A stretch of 41,335 nucleotides of DNA from CAZRUM01 sp964603435 (GTDB taxonomy: Bacteria > Patescibacteriota > Patescibacteriia > Magasanikbacterales > UBA922), in assembly GCA_964603435.1 (NCBI GenBank), contig CAZRUM010000004.1:1-41335 (forward strand). Reading direction: 5' to 3'. Position numbers and translations under genes: made by a program. The notes beneath the pieces are model-generated. The model saw nothing but the letters and a program-made list of their open reading frames with translations. It had not been told where the DNA came from and did not search any database. This document shows positions 15,594-22,744 of this stretch, piece by piece (position 1 is the stretch's first letter; the number at the start of each line of letters is the position of its first letter).

Positions 15594-15875
15594 ATGACTA
15601 CGAGAGATCATTCCGATCCCAGGACTCGTTATGACCGAGGTAGACTCAAAAACGGTGGGGTACGACAACATGTCGCCCCTGGCCATGAAGGAATGAGTCC
15701 AGAAAACGAACGACTCGCAGTAGAAGAAGGTTGTCATCTCGCCAGGGAAGCCTGGGAGATACCTACATCCTCTACCCATCCCGCCATCTCCTCTGTAGGT
15801 CTCGGAGACGCCGTCAGTGGTCCTGTGACCACTGAGTCCTACACCATACACACCAACGACAAACCCGATGAGTAG
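15594..15875 (+). CDS. Hypothetical small protein, third gene of SD-rich operon
   Basis: A 93-residue protein of unknown function, preceded by the same GAAGGAGGAAAT SD as the gene before it. The first half aligns with the previous protein (NGGVRQHVAPG, then AREAW); the second half is a Ser/Thr/Pro-rich tail without charge clusters. No membrane segment is seen. It ends 11 kb from any recognisable phage or plasmid gene, so the origin of the operon is unclear. A terminator follows at about 15959. Confidence 0.7.
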   Translation: MTTRDHSDPRTRYDRGRLKNGGVRQHVAPGHEGMSPENERLAVEEGCHLAREAWEIPTSSTHPAISSVGLGDAVSGPVTTESYTIHTNDKPDE

Positions 15876-15958
15876 AAGCACACCACGTGCACCTACTCTC
15901 CCACCACTCCAGCCCGCCCCCGACGTGTGTCATCACTCGGGGACGGCACACATACTTT

Positions 15959-15982
15959 CAAGCTAATCAAGCTTGTTTTTTA
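15959..15982 (+). terminator. Intrinsic terminator of small-gene operon
   Basis: CAAGCT, a five-base loop, AGCTTG, then TTTTTTATTTT. The stem is short but the T run is strong and it is correctly placed after the third small gene. Confidence 0.65.
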
Positions 15983-16004
15983 TTTTCTTAATTTCAAAAG
16001 GTCT

Positions 16005-16147
16005 GTCATTCTGACACTGATTCTGAACGCAGTGAAGGAGAAGTGGAAGAATCCCTTTTTAACGCACAGACACGATATTTACAATAAGCTGGTAAAATTA
16101 AAACCACAGAAAAGGGATCCTTCGTTTCTTGCAGAACTCAGGATGAC
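16005..16147. repeat. Family A element, intergenic, with terminal inverted repeats
   Basis: The ends GTCATTCTGA and TCAGGATGAC are inverted copies with one mismatch, and inner GAATCCCTTTT and AAAAGGGATCC are inverted again. The element is about 143 bases and codes for nothing. The inner AATCCCTTTTTAACGCA recurs in the element at 24688-24800. Confidence 0.75.
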
Positions 16148-16183
16148 AAACAGTGAAACAAATTATTTGTAAACTTTGTAAGC

Positions 16184-16780
16184 CTATTTCTCAGCAAGAA
16201 TTATTTGATTCACCCAAACTTCACCTTCCCTAACAATTTTATTTTCTTTTACATCAAAAGCCAGCTCTTCCAACTTTTCTACCACAGCTTCTGGTCGATG
16301 ATAATATGATTCTATTTCTACCAAACCCTCGCTAGTTTTAACAGCCGGAGCTTTACGTTGATTTATATTTGTCACTAAAAACTTTCCACCCGGTTTTAAA
16401 ACACGATAAACTTCATCAAAAAACAAACTCAAATCTTTCAAATGCACAATTAAAAAAGCCGCAATCACAATATCAAAACTATCATCTGGAAAAGACAGGT
16501 TTTCAGCTTCCCCAACGACTATCTTTATTTCTTTATTCTTAATTCTTTTTAACATTTCTTCTGAAACATCTAGTGCTGTCACTTCTGCACCCAAACCCGC
16601 CAAACGACCCGCTAGACGTCCATTGCCTGCTCCGACATCCAAAACTTTCTTGTCTTTAAAATCTCCAAGCAAAGGCAAGACTTCATTTTTTTCAAAACTA
16701 TCCCAATACTTTTCTTTTTTGATATAATAATCCGCTGTTAGATTATAACCCTCTTTTGAGTTTAAAATTTTTGTTTTCAT
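16184..16780 (-). CDS. Class I SAM-dependent methyltransferase
   Basis: A 198-residue single-domain methyltransferase of the Methyltransf_11 type. Motif I VLDVGAGNGRLAGRLAG binds SAM, followed by ALDVSEEML (acidic residue for the ribose), FDIVIAAFLIVHL and YRVLKPGGKFLV. The substrate cannot be told. Its start lies inside the end of comEC, a 38-base overlap in a different frame, implying transcription from the same message. No SD is seen. Confidence 0.85.
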   Translation of the reverse strand: MKTKILNSKEGYNLTADYYIKKEKYWDSFEKNEVLPLLGDFKDKKVLDVGAGNGRLAGRLAGLGAEVTALDVSEEMLKRIKNKEIKIVVGEAENLSFPDDSFDIVIAAFLIVHLKDLSLFFDEVYRVLKPGGKFLVTNINQRKAPAVKTSEGLVEIESYYHRPEAVVEKLEELAFDVKENKIVREGEVWVNQIILAEK

Positions 16781-18230
16781 TTCGTAAAATAAAATAAATT
16801 AATAAAATATAAAGTAACACCATCCCCCACCAAGGGATCATCAAATCTACTGCCGCCCATTTTAAGCTGGCAAAAAATTCTACAACTTTTGTGATGTATT
16901 GCAGACCAACCCAAGCTATCCACGCTACCACTTCTCCCAAGGGAAAAATAACAAAACTAAGCACTACTGCGACAAAACCTAACATCATAATAGCGGGAAT
17001 TATCCATAAAATCAAGACGTTCACTATTGGAGCTACAATTGATAGTCTACCAAATTGAAATAAAATTAAAGGCAACGTCGCAATAATAGCAGCAAAAGTA
17101 GAAATTAATGACTCTCTAATCCCCAAAACTTCTGGCGCTTTCTTAAACCAATTTTGTATCAAAGGTGTAAGATAAACTAACCCGCAAGTAGAAATAAAAG
17201 ACAACTGAAAACCAGCGTCCCACATCAGAACCAATGGATTTTGCAGGGCCATTACTACAGCTGTCAAAACCAAAACATTTCCCACCTGCGAACTTCGCCC
17301 AACTTGCTTGGCGAGTAATACTATAATTCCCATAATCCCCGCTCGCACTACCGAAGCACTGGCTCCGGCAAACAACACAAACAAAATAATACCGGCAGTA
17401 ATAATCCAAAAGGCTTTTTTGCGTGGAATATAGAGACCTACACAAACTGCGATTAAAATACTTGCAATAATAGTAATGTTATAACCAGATATCGCTACGA
17501 TATGCGTGACACCAGTGCGAGAAAATAATTCGTTCAGTTCTCCCAGTCCTCCACGATAACCATAGAGTAGACCGGCCATAAAACTAGCATTGGGTTCGTG
17601 CCAAAGTTTATTTATCCTATTAGCTACTACTTGCTTCAAACTAAATATTCCTGCCAAAATTTTACTTCCCTCACCCTCACCTACTTTTTCAACCTTTGGT
17701 CTTTGACAGATATTAAACACACCGTAACGAGCGAGATACATATCATAACGAAAATCATCAGTCGGCTCAGGTTTTTCCAATTTACATTTTAATTTTAATT
17801 TATCACCATAATCATATCTTGGATATAAACCTGATTTGAAATATATCTTGCCCACATCAGACGCGCCAAGGCTCGTCTCTACTATATATCGCACACCATC
17901 TAATCTCACATCCGGCTCAGCTGAAATATACCCCTCAATCTCCTGTACAGACGCACCGAGGTGCGTCTCGGTCGCATGCAACGGAAATGAAATCAAATAT
18001 CTTCCCACACCAAAAACAAATAATAAAATACAAACTAGAATAAACCTCACTTTTTTATTTTTCCAATAAATAACTAAAAAAGAAATGAAAACAAACAAAG
18101 CCAAATATAAAAACACAAAATCAATTTTCAATTCCAGAAGTGACGCTAAAATAATTCCCAATAAAAAAGAAAAGCAAAACGTCAGAAACGTCCTGCTCTT
18201 TGAATTTATAATATTTTGGATCCCCTCCAT
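16743..18230 (-). CDS. comEC: ComEC-like competence membrane protein, lacking the hydrolase domain
   Basis: A 495-residue polytopic membrane protein. N-terminal hydrophobic helices are followed by a soluble OB-like part, then the conserved ELNELFSRTGVTHIVAISGYN block of the 'Competence' domain and about eight more helices. ComEC forms the channel that brings single-stranded DNA into the cell. Typical ComEC is about 750 residues with a C-terminal metallo-beta-lactamase domain; here the chain stops after the last helix, and such a domain is encoded at 14086-14991. Two short palindromes (17859-17878, 17949-17968) are translated in the OB-like part as ETSLGAS and ETHLGAS. It is 15 bases downstream of leuS. 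Confidence 0.88.
   Translation of the reverse strand: MEGIQNIINSKSRTFLTFCFSFLLGIILASLLELKIDFVFLYLALFVFISFLVIYWKNKKVRFILVCILLFVFGVGRYLISFPLHATETHLGASVQEIEGYISAEPDVRLDGVRYIVETSLGASDVGKIYFKSGLYPRYDYGDKLKLKCKLEKPEPTDDFRYDMYLARYGVFNICQRPKVEKVGEGEGSKILAGIFSLKQVVANRINKLWHEPNASFMAGLLYGYRGGLGELNELFSRTGVTHIVAISGYNITIIASILIAVCVGLYIPRKKAFWIITAGIILFVLFAGASASVVRAGIMGIIVLLAKQVGRSSQVGNVLVLTAVVMALQNPLVLMWDAGFQLSFISTCGLVYLTPLIQNWFKKAPEVLGIRESLISTFAAIIATLPLILFQFGRLSIVAPIVNVLILWIIPAIMMLGFVAVVLSFVIFPLGEVVAWIAWVGLQYITKVVEFFASLKWAAVDLMIPWWGMVLLYILLIYFILRNENKNFKLKRGL
17859..17878. repeat. Short palindrome in comEC, copy 1
   Basis: AGACGCGCC, AA, GGCTCGTCT: inverted arms with one mismatch. Same family as the copy at 17949. 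Confidence 0.6.
17949..17968. repeat. Short palindrome in comEC, copy 2
   Basis: AGACGCACC, GA, GGTGCGTCT: perfect 9-bp inverted arms, translated in frame. With copy 1, 90 bases away, it yields the repeated peptides ETHLGAS and ETSLGAS. Confidence 0.65.
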
Positions 18231-18245
18231 AGGTAATGCAAAAAT

Positions 18246-21200
18246 TTAAACTACCACACTCACCAACTTACCCTTCACATAAATAACTTTCTTTGGTTCT
18301 TTTCCATCTAGCCACTTGGCTACATTTTCAATTTCTAAAGCTTGTTTTTTAACTTCATCCTCTGAAATATCAACTGGTACTACCATATCGCCACGCACTT
18401 TTCCATTCACTTGAATTGCCAAAGTTATTTCATCATCTTTTACTAAATTCTCATCGTACTCTGGCCAATCTTGGATACAAACACTGTCTTTATTTCCAAG
18501 TTGACTCCACAATTCTTCGGCCATGTGTGGAGCAAATGGAGAAAGCATTGCTATTAACAATTCATAATTAGTAGTTGAAATTTTCTCTTCCTTGTTGAAT
18601 AAATTAACAAGCTCCATCATTCTCGCAATCGCAGTATTAAAACCTAAGGTCTCCATGTCTTTACTAACTTTTTTAATTGTCTTGTGCGTTGCCTTATCAA
18701 TCTCAGTGGTTAGGTGGTTGGGTGGTTGGGTAGTCAGGTGATTTTGCAATGCCCATACTTTATCTAGGAAACGTCTCACACCTTTCACACCATTCATATT
18801 CCACGGCTTATCATCTTCTAGCGGACCCATAAACATCTCATACATTCTGACTGTGTCTGCACCATACTCATTCACCACATCAGTCGGATCAATAGCATTA
18901 TCCCAGCGCTTACTCATCTTTCTACCATCTTTACCCAAAATCAAACCTTGATGTCTGTTTACTGTAAATGGCTCATCAAAATCAATATAGCCGGCATCAA
19001 ATAAAACTTTTGTAAAAAATCTAGAATACAACAAATGACCATTCACATGTTCTGGTCCACCCAGATAAAAATCAATTGGCATCCATTTTTTCAACTGTTC
19101 TGGACTAGCAAAAACTTTATCATTTTTTGGATCTAGATAGCGGAAGAAATACCAAGAAGAACACATGAAAGTATCAAGTGTGTCCGGTTCACGTTTCCAA
19201 CCCTCACCATATTTTTTCTCTACACCCTTGGCAAAACTCTTGGAATAATTCAAAGGTGACTCCCCGGTTGGTTTGAAATCAACATCATCTGGAAGTATTA
19301 CAGGCAAGTCTGATTCTGGAATTGGTTTTAAACCTGTAACAATTGATTCTTGTAATATAATTTCTTCTTGCGAAGCACAAAAATGTTTTTGATTGGGTTC
19401 TGACACAACCACCTTAGCATTTAAATTTTCTGCTAATTTTTTTATATCTTTTTCAAAGATAGTAGTGTGAGCTTTTTCTTCTAGAACAACGAAATCATCA
19501 CATTTTGATTTTATTTTTTTGAAATCAAACTTAAAATTATCGCTTTTTTCTACATCAGGTCTTTTTTTATCTGGAAAATCTGGTTCAACTACTGGATCAA
19601 CCAAAACTACTTTGGCTATTTTTGTCTTGACAGTCTCTAAAATTCTATAAGTGACTGGGCCACCCAAACTATGTGCCACAATAATAGTATTCTCATCAAA
19701 ATTATTATTTTCCAAAACAAATTCTGCCTGACTTTGTACATTTGGCTTGTCTGTATTTGGTAAAGTCTCACACCAAACAGAATGACCCTCTTTTTCTAAT
19801 TCTTCTTTTAACCAAGGCAAAAAAACATCTTTTTTGTTTCCACCATAACCATGTATAAAGACGTAATTATATTTCTTATTTTTAACCTCTTCATTCTGTA
19901 ACATCGGAATCGGTGCACCCCAAAATCTCTGACGAGACACAGACCAATCACGAAGTCTATATTGAATTTTTCCTTTTCCAATTCCTTTTTCTTCTAGCCA
20001 AGTAATCATTTTCTTTTTTGCTTCTACAGTTTCTAGACCATCTAAAAAATCAGAATTCATTGCAACACCTTCTTCTGAAAAACACTTACTAATTTTACCT
20101 AAAGATAAATCTATCAACTCCATCTCTCCTATTTCTTCTTTATTTTTTGCAAAAGCTTTTTTAGTCTCTTCATATGACATCCAAGAATGCTCCCATTTAT
20201 CTTTCTCTTCAAACTCTTGATTCTTTTCCTCATTTTCTAAAGAAACATTATAAGTACGCATCAACCTGTGTTGATAAACTTTGTTATCTGTAGAATGACT
20301 ACATGCTTCTATTGTAGCAAAATAATCTTTTATTTTAAATTTTTTAAATCCAGTCTCCTCTTCTATTTCTCTTTTTAAGGTTTCTAAAATATCTGAATCT
20401 AAACTAGATTCAATTCCCCCACCAGGAATACGATAATAACCTGTATCATTGTCACGCATAACAAAAATTTTATCATCTTTTGTTATAACTGCATATACAC
20501 CTGGTCTAGAATGTCCTTCTTTTTTTCTTTCACCTATTTGTCTAACCACAACCTCTCTAACCTCAACCCCAAACTTCATTGCAAACTCAAAATCCCTCTC
20601 GTCATGAGCGGGTACGGCCATAATAGCACCAGTTCCGTAGGAAGATAAAACATAGTCGGCAATATAAATAGGAATTTCTTCTTCTGTTACAGGATTAATT
20701 GCTTTTACACCTTTTAGCTCTACACCAGTTTTTTCTTTTTCAATTTGGCGATCAAGATCTGTTTTTTTGGAAGTTACTTCAATATACTTTTCTACTTCAT
20801 CCCAATTTTCTATTTTGTCTTTTAAATCTTTTACATACTGACCCTCTGGTGCGAGTACCATATAAGTTGCACCAAACAAAGTATCAGGACGAGTAGTAAA
20901 CACTTTTAATGTTAAAATTGTTGTATCGCTTCGCTTGTTCAATCGCTTCGCTTGTTCATTTTCAACATCTTGAACATTTTCAACATTTACAACATCAAAC
21001 TGTACCTCTGCGCCTTCACTTCTTCCTATCCAATCACGTTGTCGCTTGATAGTTTCCTCTGGCCAGTCAAGTTTATCTAATCCTGTCAGTAACCTCTCAG
21101 CATAGTCAGTAATCTTTAGATACCACTGCTCCATATCTTTTTGAATAATAACAGTATCACAACGTTCACATTTGCCTTCTTTTACCTGATCATTGGCAAG

Positions 21201-21707
21201 AACAGTTTTACAACTCTCACACCAGTTTACAGCTTGTTTTTTTCTATAAGCAAGACCACGTTTATACATTAACAAAAAGAACCATTGTGTCCATTTGTAA
21301 TAATCTGAATTGTGACTACCTACTTCCCTATCCCAGTCAACAGAAATTCCCAAACTCTTAATTTGCTTACGAAAATTATCAATGGCTTTTTCTGTGCTGA
21401 CTTTTGGATGAACATTTGTTTTTATTGCGTAGTTTTCTGCTGGCAAACCAAAACTATCCCAACCAATTGCTTGTAGGACTTTTTTACCTTTCATACGTTG
21501 GTAGCGAGCATAGATATCACAAGCACTATAAACCTCGGCATGGCCAACATGAAGACCACTGCCAGATGGATATGGAAGCTGCGGTAAGATATAAAACTTG
21601 TTATCAGGTGTGACGTCTTTGGGAGTTTGAAAAAGTTTTTTCTTTTCCCAACGTTCCTGCCATCGCTTTTCACCCTGACTATTCAAAAATTCTTGGTATG
21701 ATTTCAT
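18246..21707 (-). CDS. leuS: Leucyl-tRNA synthetase with inserted Nudix and alpha/beta-hydrolase domains
   Basis: A 1153-residue LeuRS (usual bacterial length 800-870). The class I core is intact: HVGH at 53-56, editing-domain TTRPDTLFGA and AVPAHDERDFEFA, RLRDWSVSRQRFWGAPIP, KMSKR near 929, and a normal C-terminus. Two extra domains account for the length. Residues about 385-543 form a Nudix domain (RIPGGGIESS...REIEEETGF) between the editing motif and the MNSDFLDGL block. Residues about 604-788 form an RBBP9/YdeN-type serine hydrolase (FIHGYGGN, nucleophile Ser680 in AHSLGG) where other LeuRSs have a short connection before LPVILPDD. A repeat-coded linker (18705-18740) and a 16-bp tandem repeat (20925-20957) are also translated. 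The start at 21707 matches LeuRS N-termini. Confidence 0.95.
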   Translation of the reverse strand: MKSYQEFLNSQGEKRWQERWEKKKLFQTPKDVTPDNKFYILPQLPYPSGSGLHVGHAEVYSACDIYARYQRMKGKKVLQAIGWDSFGLPAENYAIKTNVHPKVSTEKAIDNFRKQIKSLGISVDWDREVGSHNSDYYKWTQWFFLLMYKRGLAYRKKQAVNWCESCKTVLANDQVKEGKCERCDTVIIQKDMEQWYLKITDYAERLLTGLDKLDWPEETIKRQRDWIGRSEGAEVQFDVVNVENVQDVENEQAKRLNKRSDTTILTLKVFTTRPDTLFGATYMVLAPEGQYVKDLKDKIENWDEVEKYIEVTSKKTDLDRQIEKEKTGVELKGVKAINPVTEEEIPIYIADYVLSSYGTGAIMAVPAHDERDFEFAMKFGVEVREVVVRQIGERKKEGHSRPGVYAVITKDDKIFVMRDNDTGYYRIPGGGIESSLDSDILETLKREIEEETGFKKFKIKDYFATIEACSHSTDNKVYQHRLMRTYNVSLENEEKNQEFEEKDKWEHSWMSYEETKKAFAKNKEEIGEMELIDLSLGKISKCFSEEGVAMNSDFLDGLETVEAKKKMITWLEEKGIGKGKIQYRLRDWSVSRQRFWGAPIPMLQNEEVKNKKYNYVFIHGYGGNKKDVFLPWLKEELEKEGHSVWCETLPNTDKPNVQSQAEFVLENNNFDENTIIVAHSLGGPVTYRILETVKTKIAKVVLVDPVVEPDFPDKKRPDVEKSDNFKFDFKKIKSKCDDFVVLEEKAHTTIFEKDIKKLAENLNAKVVVSEPNQKHFCASQEEIILQESIVTGLKPIPESDLPVILPDDVDFKPTGESPLNYSKSFAKGVEKKYGEGWKREPDTLDTFMCSSWYFFRYLDPKNDKVFASPEQLKKWMPIDFYLGGPEHVNGHLLYSRFFTKVLFDAGYIDFDEPFTVNRHQGLILGKDGRKMSKRWDNAIDPTDVVNEYGADTVRMYEMFMGPLEDDKPWNMNGVKGVRRFLDKVWALQNHLTTQPPNHLTTEIDKATHKTIKKVSKDMETLGFNTAIARMMELVNLFNKEEKISTTNYELLIAMLSPFAPHMAEELWSQLGNKDSVCIQDWPEYDENLVKDDEITLAIQVNGKVRGDMVVPVDISEDEVKKQALEIENVAKWLDGKEPKKVIYVKGKLVSVVV
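18705..18740. repeat. Family C repeat in leuS
   Basis: GTGGTTAGGTGGTTGGGTGG and following units are tandem copies, in inverse orientation, of the ACCACCTAACCAC units seen in elp3 and near rny. They encode the NHLTTQPPNHLTT linker in the anticodon-binding domain. Confidence 0.65.
19342..19898 (-). other. RBBP9/YdeN-type alpha/beta-hydrolase domain inside LeuRS
   Basis: A span of about 185 residues inserted after GAPIPML and before GLKPIPESDLP. It contains the oxyanion strand VFIHGYGGN, PWLKEELEKEGHSV, a LPNTDKPN loop, the nucleophile elbow IIVAHSLGG and a late QKHF histidine, all in the order of the RBBP9 family of small serine hydrolases. The catalytic Ser and candidate His are present, so it may be active. 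The boundaries are estimates. Confidence 0.85.
20080..20555 (-). other. Nudix domain inside the LeuRS editing domain
   Basis: A span of about 159 residues starting near GHSRPGVYAVIT. The Nudix box is RIPGGGIESS followed by LKREIEEETGF. The metal-binding REIEEE core is intact, but the first Glu of the consensus (Gx5E) is replaced, so activity may be altered. It lies within the CP1 editing domain without disturbing its flanking motifs. The boundaries are estimates. Confidence 0.85.
20925..20957. repeat. 16-bp tandem repeat in leuS
   Basis: ATCGCTTCGCTTGTTC occurs twice, one base apart, followed by several TTCAACAT-like units to about 20998. It encodes a low-complexity NVENVQDVENEQAKRLNKR stretch between the LeuRS core and editing domain. 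Confidence 0.7.
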
Positions 21708-21711
21708 ATAA

Positions 21712-21798
21712 TTATACTTGTTTACCCGCCAGAGCCTTAGCAACGGTGGGCCATTTTACTTCACCTTTTTTTTCTAAAAAATCTTGATAGTTTTTCAT
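21712..21798 (-). pseudogene. Truncated duplicate of the leuS 5' end, broken by a family B palindrome
   Basis: A 28-codon frame starting MKNYQDFLEKKGEVKW lies just upstream of leuS, which begins MKSYQEFLNSQGEKRW. Nine of sixteen residues are identical. After the Trp codon it runs into a CCCGCC/GGTGGG palindrome (21724-21751) and stops two codons past the palindrome, five bases before the leuS ATG. Most likely it is the remnant of an older leuS start; a leader peptide is possible but it has only two Leu codons. Confidence 0.6.
21724..21751. repeat. Family B palindrome upstream of leuS
   Basis: CCCGCC (21725-21730) and GGTGGG (21745-21750) with inner AGAGCC and AGCAAC. Similar to the copies in tsaE and rarA. 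Confidence 0.55.
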
Positions 21799-21799
21799 A

Positions 21800-22585
21800 C
21801 TAAAATAATTCTAATATTTTTTTATGTAATTTTGGGTTAGCTATTACAATGTCATGTCTACCCTTTTCCCAGTCTTCTCCATCAGCATTTGTAACAAGAG
21901 CTCCTGCTTCTCTCGCTATAATGCTACCAGCTAAATAATCATGATAAAGACCTGAATTATTTATAAAAGCATCCATTCGCCCCACACAGACATGAGCCAG
22001 ACTTAGACAAGTAGAATAATTTGTGACCCAATGACCAGTCTCCCCCATCAGATTTTCATAAAATTTAAAATATCTTTTCATCATATCTTTGTCTGAGTTA
22101 TAAGGAGAATCATTGCGTAGTTGTCCAGCACTAAACGAAGTATAAAAATGTTCTATATCATCACACTTATTTACTTTTATTTTTTCACCATTAAGATAAG
22201 CACCTTTTCCAACTTCAGCAAAAAACAATTCATCATTCATAGCATCATAAATTGCACCCAGATATGGCTTGTTATTTTTGGTAATTCCAATCATAGTACA
22301 CCACATTCCGATATGATTGGCAAAATTACGCGTACCATCAATCGGATCAATGACCCACATATACTCGGCCTCTGGCTTGTGAGTCTCATCTTCTTCTTCA
22401 GAAATTATGCCGTGTTCAGGGTACTTTTCTTTTATTTTTGTAAGCAAAAAATCACTGGTTTCTTGATCAGCTTTTGTGACTATATCACCAACATGAGATT
22501 TTATCGTATATTCAATGCCTTCTTTATAAAACCCCTTAGCAATAGCCCCAGCTTCTTTTATAATTGTCTTTAAAAATTCTTGCAT
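21800..22585 (-). CDS. suhB: Inositol monophosphatase family protein (SuhB-like)
   Basis: A 261-residue metal-dependent phosphatase of the IMPase superfamily. GDIVTKADQETSDFL and ISEEEDE contribute metal ligands, WVIDPIDGTRNFANHI is the first family signature, and HDYLAGSIIAREAGA is the second. Members hydrolyse inositol-1-phosphate or other sugar phosphates, and SuhB also takes part in rRNA transcription in some bacteria; the substrate is open. I use the ATG at 22585 rather than a TTG seven codons upstream. It precedes leuS on the same strand and has its own promoter. Confidence 0.9.
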   Translation of the reverse strand: MQEFLKTIIKEAGAIAKGFYKEGIEYTIKSHVGDIVTKADQETSDFLLTKIKEKYPEHGIISEEEDETHKPEAEYMWVIDPIDGTRNFANHIGMWCTMIGITKNNKPYLGAIYDAMNDELFFAEVGKGAYLNGEKIKVNKCDDIEHFYTSFSAGQLRNDSPYNSDKDMMKRYFKFYENLMGETGHWVTNYSTCLSLAHVCVGRMDAFINNSGLYHDYLAGSIIAREAGALVTNADGEDWEKGRHDIVIANPKLHKKILELF

Positions 22586-22595
22586 AGTAATAACT

Positions 22596-22624
22596 ATTTT
22601 ACTCAATTTAGCCTAAAAATGCAA
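22596..22624 (-). promoter_or_regulatory. Promoter for suhB
   Basis: Minus strand TTGCAT (22624-22619), a 17-base spacer, TAAAAT (22601-22596). It lies 11 bases upstream of the start codon, implying a very short or absent leader. Confidence 0.6.
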
Positions 22625-22713
22625 GAAATCTTGATTTCTACGAATAAATATGAAAAACTAACGGTATTACTGGAAAAACTTAGTTTATTTCTAGAAAAGT
22701 AAATTGAGTTTTT

Positions 22714-22742
22714 AAAAAAACCGCCTATCTGGCGGTTTTTTA
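22714..22742 (-). terminator. Terminator after gdh operon
   Basis: AAAACCGCC, ATCT-type loop, GGCGGTTTTTT, symmetric, directly after the stop of the 22745 gene. Confidence 0.9.
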
Positions 22743-22744
22743 TT

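Larger units (their letters stand above)
15876..16183. other. Gene-free stretch with terminator and family A repeat
   Basis: About 300 bases between the small-gene operon and the methyltransferase. It holds GC-rich sequence to about 15950, an intrinsic terminator (15959-15982) and a complete family A repeat (16005-16147). No plausible gene is seen. Confidence 0.6.

Noticed and set aside
15453..15881. 142-residue minus-strand frame across the small-gene operon
   Set aside because: The opposite strand has three SD-led genes and a terminator; the minus frame has no signals.
18246..21707. Inteins as an explanation for the oversized leuS
   Set aside because: The inserts show Nudix and RBBP9 hydrolase motifs, and no intein splice-junction motifs or homing endonuclease blocks are visible at their edges.
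22619..22702. 28-codon plus-strand frame (MQEILISTNKYEK...) ahead of a terminator
   Set aside because: Its first bases are the -35 element of the suhB promoter on the other strand, it has no SD or family match, and the terminator belongs to the gdh operon.
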